Positions 1 to 5,920 of a DNA stretch of 9,475 nt are shown piece by piece; positions within the stretch are counted from its first letter, which is position 1, and the number at the start of each line of letters is the position of its first letter. The DNA lies in NCBI GenBank assembly GCA_937919075.1, contig CALFOF010000092.1, positions 1 through 9,475 of the forward strand, written 5' to 3'. The stretch comes from an uncultured Cyanobium sp. (lineage in GTDB: Bacteria; Cyanobacteriota; Cyanobacteriia; PCC-6307; Cyanobiaceae). The position numbers were made by a program, and so were the translations under genes. Below the pieces are notes generated by a model, which was given only the letters and a program-made list of their open reading frames with translations, had not been told where the DNA came from and made no database searches.

Positions 1-583
1 GACCCTGTCGCCGGGCAGCCAGCAGATCCATCTGCTGGAGCGCATCGCTGAATTAGCAATGCGGGAAATCGAGATGCGCCGCCAATCACTGCACTGTCCG
101 ATTACGCGTCTGCTGGGGCGTCAGCTTTTTCTTCAGCTTGGAGAGCTCGAACTTGGGCATGCCAGAGAGCGCCACACGCCGTTGTCGTTGGTGATTCTTG
201 ACATCGACAACTTTCGCTCGATCAACAGCCGCTGGGGTCATCGCACGGGTGATGAGGTGTTGATGAAAGTGGCAGATCTCTGTCGTAGCAATGTCGCCAA
301 TCAGGACCTGATCGGTAGGGTCGGTGATGAAGAGGTTGCCATTCTCTTGATCAACAGTACCGATGAGCAGGCCATCTGGCTGGCGGAAACCCTGCTGGAG
401 GGGGCCCATCACATCGGAGTGTCCTCCTTCCACAACGAGCAGCAGATCCACCTCAGCGGTGGCGTCACCACCCTCAGCGACACCGATAGCGACTTCGCCA
501 GCTTGTTTCAGCGGGCCACCAAAGCCTCTGAATTGGCGCGGGTGAATGGACGCGACCAGATCGTGGCCATGGAACGTCAATGA
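1..583 (+). CDS. GGDEF-domain protein with degenerate signature, C-terminal part only
   Basis: The frame is open to the left edge (first full codon at base 2), so the N-terminus lies outside the window. The ATG at 59 is probably internal: the residues before it (LLERIAELA) resemble the exit helix of a sensor such as a GAF domain. Numbering from that ATG, the GGDEF fold is recognisable. DIDNF at 48-52 carries the usual first metal-binding Asp, INS at 55-57 and GHRTGD at 60-65 keep Asn56 and Asp65, which correspond to nucleotide-binding positions. The signature at 89-93 reads GDEEV instead of GG(D/E)EF, the inhibitory-site RxxD reads ANQD, and the usual DPLTGLxNR entry motif reads CPITRLLGR. 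Family members make cyclic-di-GMP from two GTP; this one may bind GTP without making product. Codon use looks less GC-rich than in the genes from 2000 onward. It converges on the RodZ-like gene. GGDEF fold is confident; catalytic status is inference. Confidence 0.85.
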   Translation, partial: TLSPGSQQIHLLERIAELAMREIEMRRQSLHCPITRLLGRQLFLQLGELELGHARERHTPLSLVILDIDNFRSINSRWGHRTGDEVLMKVADLCRSNVANQDLIGRVGDEEVAILLINSTDEQAIWLAETLLEGAHHIGVSSFHNEQQIHLSGGVTTLSDTDSDFASLFQRATKASELARVNGRDQIVAMERQ

Positions 584-611
584 GGGCAGGGGAGGGCAGG
601 GGAGGGCAGGG
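582..611 (+). repeat. Three perfect tandem copies of GAGGGCAGGG; possible G-quadruplex
   Basis: The decamer GAGGGCAGGG occurs three times head to tail at 582-591, 592-601 and 602-611. It starts inside the TGA stop codon of the GGDEF gene. The block holds six runs of three or four G separated by one or two bases (CA or A), which fits the classical pattern for an intramolecular G-quadruplex on the coding strand and so in the 3' end of the GGDEF mRNA. The repeat is seen directly; folding is inference. Confidence 0.85.
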
Positions 612-714
612 CCTGATGCAGGAGGGTCATCAGAGGGCTTCGGCTGGGCTGCACGAGGGCTGCAAGGGTGCCGCAGCAGTGCCGCATGGCTGCGTATGGT
701 TGCCGCGGCAATGT

Positions 715-735
715 TCCAGCGGTGCTCCAGCGGTG
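715..735 (+). repeat. Direct repeat TCCAGCGGTG, two copies
   Basis: TCCAGCGGTG occurs at 715-724 and again at 726-735 with one base between. It directly abuts the tetranucleotide run that follows. Both look like products of replication slippage in an unconstrained convergent gap. Confidence 0.75.
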
Positions 736-756
736 GCTAGCTAGCTAGCTAGCTAG
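736..756. repeat. Tetranucleotide microsatellite (GCTA)5 G
   Basis: Five uninterrupted GCTA units plus a final G run from 736 to 756. Because a 4-bp unit steps through all three frames and CTAG is its own reverse complement, the run places TAG stop codons in every frame on both strands. CTAG is generally an under-represented tetranucleotide in bacterial genomes, so five in a row stands out. The run can also fold back on itself. Function is unknown. Confidence 0.9.
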
Positions 757-791
757 TGATCAGCTGACGCCTGCGGCACCTTCTTGTGCGT

Positions 792-809
792 TGAAGGGGC
801 TTGCCTTCA
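792..809. terminator. Weak hairpin at the 3' end of the RodZ-like gene
   Basis: TGAAGG (792-797) and CCTTCA (804-809) form a 6-bp inverted repeat with a 6-base loop. It overlaps the stop codon of the RodZ-like gene (TGA, minus strand, 807-809). No T-run follows on either strand, so it is at best a weak bidirectional termination signal between convergent genes. Confidence 0.25.
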
Positions 810-1721
810 GGGGGTCTCGGCGGCCGAAGCCGGATCCGAAGCCGATGCCGGATCCGTGGGTTTGAACGTCCGCCACTGCACCTGCTCGATCGAACCGAGG
901 CGTTGAGCTGGTTGGCCTTCCAGTTGGGCCGTCACCAGGTCAGGGCGTCCGGCCAGCACCTTGAGGCCATCGCCGAGGAGGAAACGGCGCTCGCCCTTGA
1001 AGGTGCCGCGAAAGACCACCTCTTCGCCGGCCGCGCCGCCCACCTGGCGCACCTCCAACCAGCTGGGGGAACTGCTGCTGAGCAGCAGATCACCGGGGGC
1101 AGGGGCTGGCTGAGGCATACCTGTGGGGTCTGATGCCCCTGACGCCGGCTGCGGCGGCGTTGCCTCAGTACCTGATTCAGCCGCCGCAGGTTTGGGCTGG
1201 GGAGCCGAAGGGACCGCCGGCTGGGCGGGTCGCCAGGTTTGCAGGCCAGCGCCATCAAAGCGCTGCCAGCCCCACACCAGGGCCGATCCGGTGCCCAGGA
1301 TCAGTGCCACAACGGCGATCCCCTTGCCCATGCCGCCAGCCTTGTTCGGTGAAGTCCGCGGCTCCGCCTGCCGCGGCGTTGAGGCGCTTGGATCCAGGCA
1401 GCGGTGGGGTGGACCACTTTTCTGCAGGTGGCGCAGTGGCAGCAGCAGCGGCGCCACATCCAGCCCGAGCACGTTGGCTACCCGCTGCGCCTGGGCGATC
1501 ACGTACACCAACTCCGGCAGAGCGGAACGGTCACCCGCCTCGAGTGCCTCCAACTGTTCCTGGCGAAAGAACAGGCGCTTGGCCAGCTCCGGCTGAGGAA
1601 TGCCCTTGGCTTCCCGGCCCTGCCGGAGCTGGGCGCCCAGCACGCTCAGAGCCTTGGCCACGGCCTGATCCTGGGCGCTGGCTTCTGGCAAGGGTTGGCC
1701 GGAGGGAGTGCCCTCGCGCAT
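807..1721 (-). CDS. RodZ-like membrane protein: HTH domain, one TM helix, periplasmic C-terminal domain
   Basis: A 304-residue protein with the RodZ layout. Residues about 27-95 form a cytoplasmic helix-turn-helix domain of the Xre/HTH_25 type (LGAQLRQGREAKG, then LPELVYV and VANVLGLD). Residues about 132-151 form one membrane helix (GIAVVALILGTGSALVWGW). A Pro/Ala-rich linker at about 160-210 leads to a beta-rich DUF4115-like domain at about 213-286 (SWLEVRQVGG, FRGTFKGERR). RodZ links MreB filaments to the envelope; the HTH in this family is used for protein contact rather than DNA. The C-terminus ends in a duplicated DPASAS/DPASA motif from an 18-bp tandem repeat. The ATG at 1721 has no clear Shine-Dalgarno sequence. 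It is co-directional with sds but 347 bp downstream of it, so it probably has its own promoter. The domain layout is confident; a true RodZ role is inferred. Confidence 0.8.
   Translation of the reverse strand: MREGTPSGQPLPEASAQDQAVAKALSVLGAQLRQGREAKGIPQPELAKRLFFRQEQLEALEAGDRSALPELVYVIAQAQRVANVLGLDVAPLLLPLRHLQKSGPPHRCLDPSASTPRQAEPRTSPNKAGGMGKGIAVVALILGTGSALVWGWQRFDGAGLQTWRPAQPAVPSAPQPKPAAAESGTEATPPQPASGASDPTGMPQPAPAPGDLLLSSSSPSWLEVRQVGGAAGEEVVFRGTFKGERRFLLGDGLKVLAGRPDLVTAQLEGQPAQRLGSIEQVQWRTFKPTDPASASDPASAAETP
821..856. repeat. 18-bp imperfect tandem repeat within the RodZ-like gene
   Basis: Two adjacent 18-bp units at 821-838 and 839-856 match at 15 of 18 positions, each containing the palindrome GGATCC. 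On the coding (minus) strand they encode the repeated Asp-Pro-Ala-Ser-Ala motif near the C-terminus. Since the unit is a multiple of three, copy-number change would keep the frame. Confidence 0.8.
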
Positions 1722-2068
1722 GGTGCGGATCTCTGAGAAAGGGCGGTCAGACTATTTTTAGCTCGAAATGGTGCCCGTTGATGTCCATTGGAGAGTGTGC
1801 CTTGAGCTGTGATTTGTACTGGACAGAAAAACGCTTAAAACTTGAGGAAAGCTGGTGGCCTTACAGGCCTGGCCTCACTGGAACAACGCTCAAAAAGCCA
1901 GAGCCGGCTCCAGCCAGAGCCGCTTCCAGCCGGAACAACCTCCATGTGCCGACAGATCCACAGAGGCTGGCAACGGCGCCACTGCTGACTGGTTCAACAA
2001 CGACGGGAGACTCAACATCGGCAGTGCTGCTGAACAGCGACCAAAAGGCCCTGCACTGATCAACTTGG
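1722..2068. promoter_or_regulatory. 347-bp gap between sds and the RodZ-like gene; probable promoter region
   Basis: No gene is supported here; the plus-strand open frame across it gives a low-complexity translation without family resemblance. The part at about 1735-1855 is clearly AT-richer than its surroundings, with A/T-rich patches near 1751-1760 and 1826-1850. This is where a promoter for the RodZ-like gene would be expected. On the minus strand TAAAAATAGT (1751-1760) and TACAAAT (1813-1819) are weak -10-like candidates, but neither has a good -35 at normal spacing. The part at 1856-2068 is GC-richer and contains a 16-bp tandem repeat and two copies of GGAACAAC (1880-1887, 1932-1939). 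Promoter assignment is inference. Confidence 0.4.
1898..1929. repeat. 16-bp imperfect tandem repeat
   Basis: CCAGAGCCGGCTCCAG (1898-1913) is followed at once by CCAGAGCCGCTTCCAG (1914-1929), 14 of 16 bases identical. The pair is flanked on both sides by GGAACAAC. It lies in the gap downstream of sds. No function is evident. Confidence 0.75.
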
Positions 2069-2070
2069 TC
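2039..2070 (-). terminator. Weak candidate terminator downstream of sds
   Basis: GACCAA (2039-2044) and TTGGTC (2065-2070) are a 6-bp inverted repeat around a 20-base loop. On the minus strand it begins inside the sds stop codon. No T-run follows, and the loop is long, so termination here is only a possibility. Confidence 0.2.
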
Positions 2071-3040
2071 AGTAGAGGCGGCTGAGCACGAATTCCGGCA
2101 GGGCCCTCAGGGCCTCGCTGGAGGCGGAAGGCGGCAGCCACTGGAGCGCTTCGCCGGCCTCGTGGGCAAAGCCTTCCGCCAGCGCGCGCGAACGAGGAAT
2201 GGCCTCGCAACCCCGCACCAGCTCAAGCGCTTGGTCGAGATCGCCGGTCTCGCAAAGCTCACGCTCGATCAGCCCGGCTAGGGCTGGCCGCTCCTCAAGG
2301 GCGAACAGCACTGGGGCCGTGAGGTAGCCGGCGGCCAGATCACTGGCGGCAGGCTTGCCAAGCTGCTTGTCGCTGCCGGTGAAGTCAAGGATGTCGTCGA
2401 CAACCTGAAAGGCCAGGCCCAACTGGCGGCCGAAGCGATACAGCTGATCGAGGCGATCGACAGGGAGTTCGCTCAAAACGCCGGCGGCACGCGCGCTGTT
2501 GGCGATCAGCGAGGCGGTTTTGCAGTAGCTCTTCTCGAGATACGTTTCGAAGCTCTGGCCCGTGTCGTAGCGGAACAGACCCTGGCGCACTTCGCCGTCG
2601 GCCAGGTCCATGATCACCCGTGACAGCAGCTTCACCACGTCGAGGTCATTGAGGTTGGCAAGGTGCCAGCTGGCCTGCGCGAAGAGAAAATCGCCTGCCA
2701 GCACTGCCAGGCGGTTGTTGAAACGGCTGTGGACGGTGTCCACCCCGCGGCGGGTGGAGGCCTCATCGACGACGTCGTCGTGGACGAGGGACGCGGTGTG
2801 GATCATTTCGGTGATCTCTGCCAACCGGCGGTGCCGGCTGGTGAGCTCGCCATCAGGGCTCAAGGCCCGTGACAACAGCAGAACCACCCCGGGGCGAATC
2901 CGTTTGCCACCGGCACTGAACAGATGCTCAGCAGCAGCTTGGAGGATCGGATGGCCGGCGCCGATCAGGCTGCGCAGATCGCTCAGCAGGGTTTCGAGGT
3001 CGTTCTCGACCGGCTGGAGCAATTGCGCGACCGTGGCCAT
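2069..3040 (-). CDS. sds: Solanesyl diphosphate synthase (long-chain trans-polyprenyl diphosphate synthase)
   Basis: This 323-residue protein has every hallmark of the trans-prenyltransferase family at normal length: GGKRIRP at 44-50, the first Asp-rich motif DDVVD at 88-92 followed by TRRG, and the second Asp-rich motif DDILD at 215-219. These Asp residues bind Mg2+ and the allylic and isopentenyl diphosphates. The fifth residue before the first motif is Ala83, a small residue, as in enzymes that make long chains. In cyanobacteria the C45 product is the side chain of plastoquinone-9, so a solanesyl product is the best guess, though chain length cannot be read exactly. The ATG at 3040 is preceded by AGGGGAC, a Shine-Dalgarno-like sequence set very close to the start. 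It follows murI by 23 bp and should be co-transcribed. It belongs to the same pathway as the nearby UbiD gene. Confidence 0.93.
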   Translation of the reverse strand: MATVAQLLQPVENDLETLLSDLRSLIGAGHPILQAAAEHLFSAGGKRIRPGVVLLLSRALSPDGELTSRHRRLAEITEMIHTASLVHDDVVDEASTRRGVDTVHSRFNNRLAVLAGDFLFAQASWHLANLNDLDVVKLLSRVIMDLADGEVRQGLFRYDTGQSFETYLEKSYCKTASLIANSARAAGVLSELPVDRLDQLYRFGRQLGLAFQVVDDILDFTGSDKQLGKPAASDLAAGYLTAPVLFALEERPALAGLIERELCETGDLDQALELVRGCEAIPRSRALAEGFAHEAGEALQWLPPSASSEALRALPEFVLSRLY

Positions 3041-3063
3041 GTCCCCTGCTCAGTTGCTGGATC

Positions 3064-3897
3064 CTAGAAGGCCTGGATCGGTGCTGAGAGCGCCACTTTT
3101 TCCACGACCGGCCGCCACCCCAGCCAGGGCATGGCGGCGCGGGCGAAGGCCTCCGGATCGCCGGTCACGCAGAAGCGGCTGCCGGAAGCCAGCGCGGGGG
3201 AGGGGTGCAGGCCGCAGCGCCGCAGCACCGGTGCGGGTGTTCGCCCGATGCAGGCCGACAGCCGCTCCACGGCGGCTTCAGCTGGATCCACCAGCACCAC
3301 GTGATCGGGCAGCAGCTCCCGCAACAGGTCTTCGAGCAGCGGGTAGTGGGTGCAGCCCAGCACCACAGTGTCCACCTCGGCGGCCAGCAGGGGCTTGAGA
3401 TAGGAATGTGCCGCCTCACGCAGTCGTGGGTCGCTGAGATCGCCCTGCTCGATCAGGGGCACGAAGGCGGGGCAACCCACTTCCAGCACCTTGGTGTGCG
3501 GCCGGACCGCGCGCAGGGCGCGCCCATAGGCTCCGCTGGCGGCGGTGGCTGGCGTCGCCAGCACGCCCACTCGCTCCCCCTGCACCACGCCGGCGGCACT
3601 GTCGATCAGACCCAGCACCGGCACCTCCCGGCCGGCGATGCCCTCCACTACATCGAGGGCCAGGGCGTGGGTGGTGTTGCAGGCCATCAGCACCACATCG
3701 ACCGACTGCAGCTGCAGCCAGCCCACCACTTCGGCGGCGATCGCCCGGATCTCTGCCGCGGAGCGTTCGCCGTAGGGCACCCGTGCCGTGTCACCGAGAT
3801 AGATGTAGGGCTGGTCGGGATGCCGCTCCAGCAGGCGGCGCAGCACGGTCAGGCCGCCGAGTCCACTGTCGAGCAGGCCGATGCGGCGTTGGTTCAT
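3064..3897 (-). CDS. murI: Glutamate racemase
   Basis: A 277-residue cytoplasmic enzyme that interconverts L- and D-glutamate without cofactor and supplies D-Glu for the peptidoglycan stem peptide. The family motifs are in order: LLDSGLGGLTV at 8-18 with the catalytic-site Asp-Ser, PYGERS at 41-46, MACNTT at 71-76 with the first catalytic Cys73, and VLGCTHYPLL at 179-188 with the second catalytic Cys182. Length is normal. Its ATG overlaps the stop codon of the upstream amidase in an ATGA arrangement (3894-3897), which suggests translational coupling. A G-rich stretch just before the start, inside the amidase gene, could serve as ribosome binding site. Pairing a peptidoglycan precursor enzyme with a peptidoglycan hydrolase makes functional sense. 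Confidence 0.95.
   Translation of the reverse strand: MNQRRIGLLDSGLGGLTVLRRLLERHPDQPYIYLGDTARVPYGERSAAEIRAIAAEVVGWLQLQSVDVVLMACNTTHALALDVVEGIAGREVPVLGLIDSAAGVVQGERVGVLATPATAASGAYGRALRAVRPHTKVLEVGCPAFVPLIEQGDLSDPRLREAAHSYLKPLLAAEVDTVVLGCTHYPLLEDLLRELLPDHVVLVDPAEAAVERLSACIGRTPAPVLRRCGLHPSPALASGSRFCVTGDPEAFARAAMPWLGWRPVVEKVALSAPIQAF
3737..3744. repeat. HIP1 octamer GCGATCGC (inside murI)
   Basis: A perfect copy of the HIP1 palindrome, which is highly over-represented in many cyanobacterial genomes. It lies in coding sequence and serves here as a taxonomic hint. Confidence 0.8.
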
Positions 3898-5000
3898 CCG
3901 CCCCCCAGATACCGCAGGATGCCGCGGCTGATGGCCTGGGCCAGGCGCTGCCTGTGGCCGGCATCCGCCAGCCGAGGCGCATCCAGATCGCCGGTCAAGA
4001 AGCCGGTTTCCACCAGCGCGGCGGGCATCACCGTGCGGCGGATCACGAAGAAGCGGCCGGTTTTCACACCGCGATCGGGGCTGCCGGCTGAAACCCGCAC
4101 CATCTCCTGCTGCAAGGCCTCCGCGAGCGCGCGCGACTCGCCACCCTGGAAAAAGAAGGTTTCGATGCCGTTCACATCCGGCCGCGCCATGCTCAGCGCG
4201 TTGGCGTGAATGCTCACGAAGGCATGGGCGCCGCTGCTGTTGGCCAGCGACACGCGTGGCGGCAGGTCGACGTCGATTTCTGAGGTGCGCGTCAGCACCA
4301 CCTGCACGCCTTTGCTCTGCAGCAGCTGGGCCACCTGCAGCGAAATGTCCAGCACCACATCGGTTTCGCGCAGCCCGCCGATGCCCACCGCACCGGGATC
4401 CGGCCCGCCGTGGCCTGGATCAATCACCACCCGGAAGCGTCCGCGCGGCACCTCCGGCATGCCGCCGGTGGAAAGCGGCGGGCGGCTGCCGCCGGAGAAG
4501 GGGGCTGGCCGCACCCAACCTCCGCCAGCCACCTCCACGTTGCCTTCGCCCAGCGTGGAGGCCAGCCGGTTGCTGCCAAGGCCGGTCAGCTCGAGGCGCC
4601 AGCGGTCGCGGGCGGTGCCCACCAGGCGCATGTTGCCAGGATCGAGCTGGGTGCCGGGGGCGAACTCGAGCACAAGGCGCGTGGTGACGGGATCGGGCTT
4701 GCCGATGCGCACTTCGCGCAGAGCGCCGCTGCCGCGCAGTGTGCGGGGCCGCACCGGGGCGCCGGGGAGGTCGATCCACACCCGCGGCCCCTTGCCGTCC
4801 TTTCCCCTCTCATAAAAGGCCTGCAGCGTGATCGACGGCGAGGTGCGCAGTTCCAGCACCCCATCCCGGGTGAGGCGCCAGGCGGCCAGGGCGCTGGCGG
4901 CGTGGGCCGGTAGTGAGGCCAGCAGCAAGGCGGACGGCACCACCGCGGCAAAGGCGATCGCATGGCACGACGCCCTCAGCGTGGTCACCAGCGTGGTCAA
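3894..5000 (-). CDS. Exported N-acetylmuramoyl-L-alanine amidase (AMIN + Amidase_3)
   Basis: A 368-residue zinc amidase that cleaves the bond between MurNAc and L-Ala of peptidoglycan. An N-terminal signal peptide ends near PAHA-AS at about 31-36. Residues about 40-150 form an AMIN domain, which targets such enzymes to the envelope or septum. A Gly/Pro-rich linker follows at about 158-186. The Amidase_3 domain spans about 190-366, with DPGHGG at 194-199 (His197), Glu212 in LRETDV, SIHANA with His265, and the catalytic Glu331 in VETGFLT. The zinc ligands and catalytic Glu are all present, so it should be active. The start is uncertain: TTG at 5000 gives the full signal peptide, while GTG at 4988 is an in-frame alternative four codons in. 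Neither has a well-placed Shine-Dalgarno sequence. It lies 26 bp after the nitrilase and overlaps murI by 4 bp. Resembles AmiC-type cell-separation amidases. Confidence 0.92.
   Translation of the reverse strand: MTTLVTTLRASCHAIAFAAVVPSALLLASLPAHAASALAAWRLTRDGVLELRTSPSITLQAFYERGKDGKGPRVWIDLPGAPVRPRTLRGSGALREVRIGKPDPVTTRLVLEFAPGTQLDPGNMRLVGTARDRWRLELTGLGSNRLASTLGEGNVEVAGGGWVRPAPFSGGSRPPLSTGGMPEVPRGRFRVVIDPGHGGPDPGAVGIGGLRETDVVLDISLQVAQLLQSKGVQVVLTRTSEIDVDLPPRVSLANSSGAHAFVSIHANALSMARPDVNGIETFFFQGGESRALAEALQQEMVRVSAGSPDRGVKTGRFFVIRRTVMPAALVETGFLTGDLDAPRLADAGHRQRLAQAISRGILRYLGGG
4954..4961. repeat. HIP1 octamer GCGATCGC (inside the amidase gene)
   Basis: Second perfect HIP1 copy in the window, located in the signal-peptide coding part of the amidase gene. 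Confidence 0.8.
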
Positions 5001-5026
5001 CAGTGACGGGCAGGACTTCCCCAGGG

Positions 5027-5848
5027 TCAGAAGAGCGAAGGACGGCGGTGGTTCAGGCTCGGCATCTGGGTGCGAACCCGTTGGCCATGATCAGGGTCGA
5101 CCGGCGCCACCGCCAGCCCAGCGGAAATTCCCGCATCCGCCAGCACCGTGCCCCACGGGTCGATCACCAGGGCATGGCCATGGCTCTGGCGGCGGCCGTA
5201 GTGCAGTCCGGTCTGAGCAGGAGCCAGCACGTAGGCGGTGTTCTCGATCGCCCGCGCCTGCAGCAGCACCTGCCAGTGGTCCTTGCCGGTGAAGGCGGTG
5301 AAGGCGGCCGGAATCATGATCAACTCGGCGCCGGCACCGGCCAGGTGGCGGTAGAGCTCGGGGAAGCGCACGTCGTAGCAGATCGACAGTCCGATGCGGC
5401 AAAGCCCCGGCACATCCACCACCGGCGGCAGGGCATCGCCCGCTTTCACCGTGCCCGATTCTCGGTAGGTGTTGCCGTCCGGCAGATCGACGTCAAACAA
5501 ATGGATCTTGTCGTAGCGGGCCAGTAGCTGTCCTTCGGTGCCCACCAGCTCGGCGCGGTTGAAGGTGGCTCGCTCCCCAGCCGGCACCGGAAAGCCGCCG
5601 CCCAGCAGGGTCACCTGATAGCGCCGCGCCATCGTGACCAGAAAGCGGCTGCAGCGTTCGGCCAGGCTGCCCGCCAGCTCCAGCCTCCGCTCGTCGTCGC
5701 CCATGAAGGCGAAGTTCTCCGGTAGTCCCACCAGATCGGCGCCGCGCCGGGCCGCCAGGTCGATCAGTTCCTCGGCGGCCGCGAAATTGGCCTCTGGATC
5801 GGGCGTGCTGGTGAGTTGCAGAGCAGCGGCCAGGAAGCTCGTCACCAT
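5027..5848 (-). CDS. Nitrilase-superfamily amidohydrolase, Nit1/Nit2-like (possible deaminated glutathione amidase)
   Basis: A 273-residue carbon-nitrogen hydrolase. The Glu-Lys-Cys catalytic triad is visible: Glu44 in LPENFAF, Lys114 in YDKIHLFDVD and Cys157 in SICYDVRFPELYR. The YDKIHLFDVD block, AFTAFTGKDHW at 182-192, the ENTAYVLAPAQ stretch and HGHALVIDPWG at 223-233 are typical of the Nit1 branch. Characterised Nit1 enzymes hydrolyse deaminated glutathione, a metabolite-repair reaction; annotations as plain nitrilase are common but less likely to be right. Length is normal and no signal peptide is seen, so it acts in the cytoplasm. The ATG at 5848 is followed by a GTG codon; the leader is pyrimidine-rich without a Shine-Dalgarno sequence. 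It sits 72 bp after comB and 26 bp before the amidase gene. Family is confident; substrate is inference. Confidence 0.88.
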   Translation of the reverse strand: MVTSFLAAALQLTSTPDPEANFAAAEELIDLAARRGADLVGLPENFAFMGDDERRLELAGSLAERCSRFLVTMARRYQVTLLGGGFPVPAGERATFNRAELVGTEGQLLARYDKIHLFDVDLPDGNTYRESGTVKAGDALPPVVDVPGLCRIGLSICYDVRFPELYRHLAGAGAELIMIPAAFTAFTGKDHWQVLLQARAIENTAYVLAPAQTGLHYGRRQSHGHALVIDPWGTVLADAGISAGLAVAPVDPDHGQRVRTQMPSLNHRRPSLF

Positions 5849-5895
5849 GGAGAGAGAGGAGGTCGGCGGAACTGTAAGGGGAGGTGCCTTCTGGC

Positions 5896-5920
5896 GCCTG
5901 GGCAGGGCTGGAGGCCAGGC
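5896..5920 (-). other. Inverted repeat between comB and the nitrilase gene
   Basis: GCCTGG (5896-5901) and CCAGGC (5915-5920) form a 6-bp GC-rich inverted repeat with a 13-base loop, immediately after the comB stop codon. There is no T-run. It could be a weak attenuator or mRNA-stabilising hairpin inside the operon, or chance in GC-rich DNA. Confidence 0.25.

Larger units (their letters stand above)
584..806. other. Convergent intergenic region, repeat-rich, no gene seen
   Basis: The space between the converging GGDEF and RodZ-like genes holds no supportable coding sequence. It contains the G-rich decamers at its left end, clustered GGCTGC/GCCGCA words around 641-690, a perfect palindrome TGCCGCGGCA at 701-710, a short direct repeat at 715-735, a (GCTA)5 run at 736-756, and a short hairpin at 792-809. 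No classical hairpin plus T-run terminator is visible for either gene. Confidence 0.7.

Noticed and set aside
86..580. Minus-strand open frame opposite the GGDEF gene
   Set aside because: The plus-strand frame shows a recognisable GGDEF fold; the antisense translation has no family character.
659..677. GCTGC/GCAGC hairpin as a terminator for the GGDEF gene
   Set aside because: Only a 5-bp stem, no T-run, and many similar words nearby make it unconvincing.
582..756. CRISPR array
   Set aside because: The repeats are short, of different types and without regular unique spacers; no cas genes are near.
1133..2059. Plus-strand open frame spanning the RodZ-like gene and the 347-bp gap
   Set aside because: It is a low-complexity Pro/Arg/Ala translation, mostly antisense to a well-supported gene, with no family resemblance.
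3205..4209. Long plus-strand open frame (334 codons) opposite murI and the amidase
   Set aside because: Both genes on the minus strand carry full catalytic motifs. The antisense frame is a product of GC-rich codon bias and its translation is His/Gln-rich without domains.
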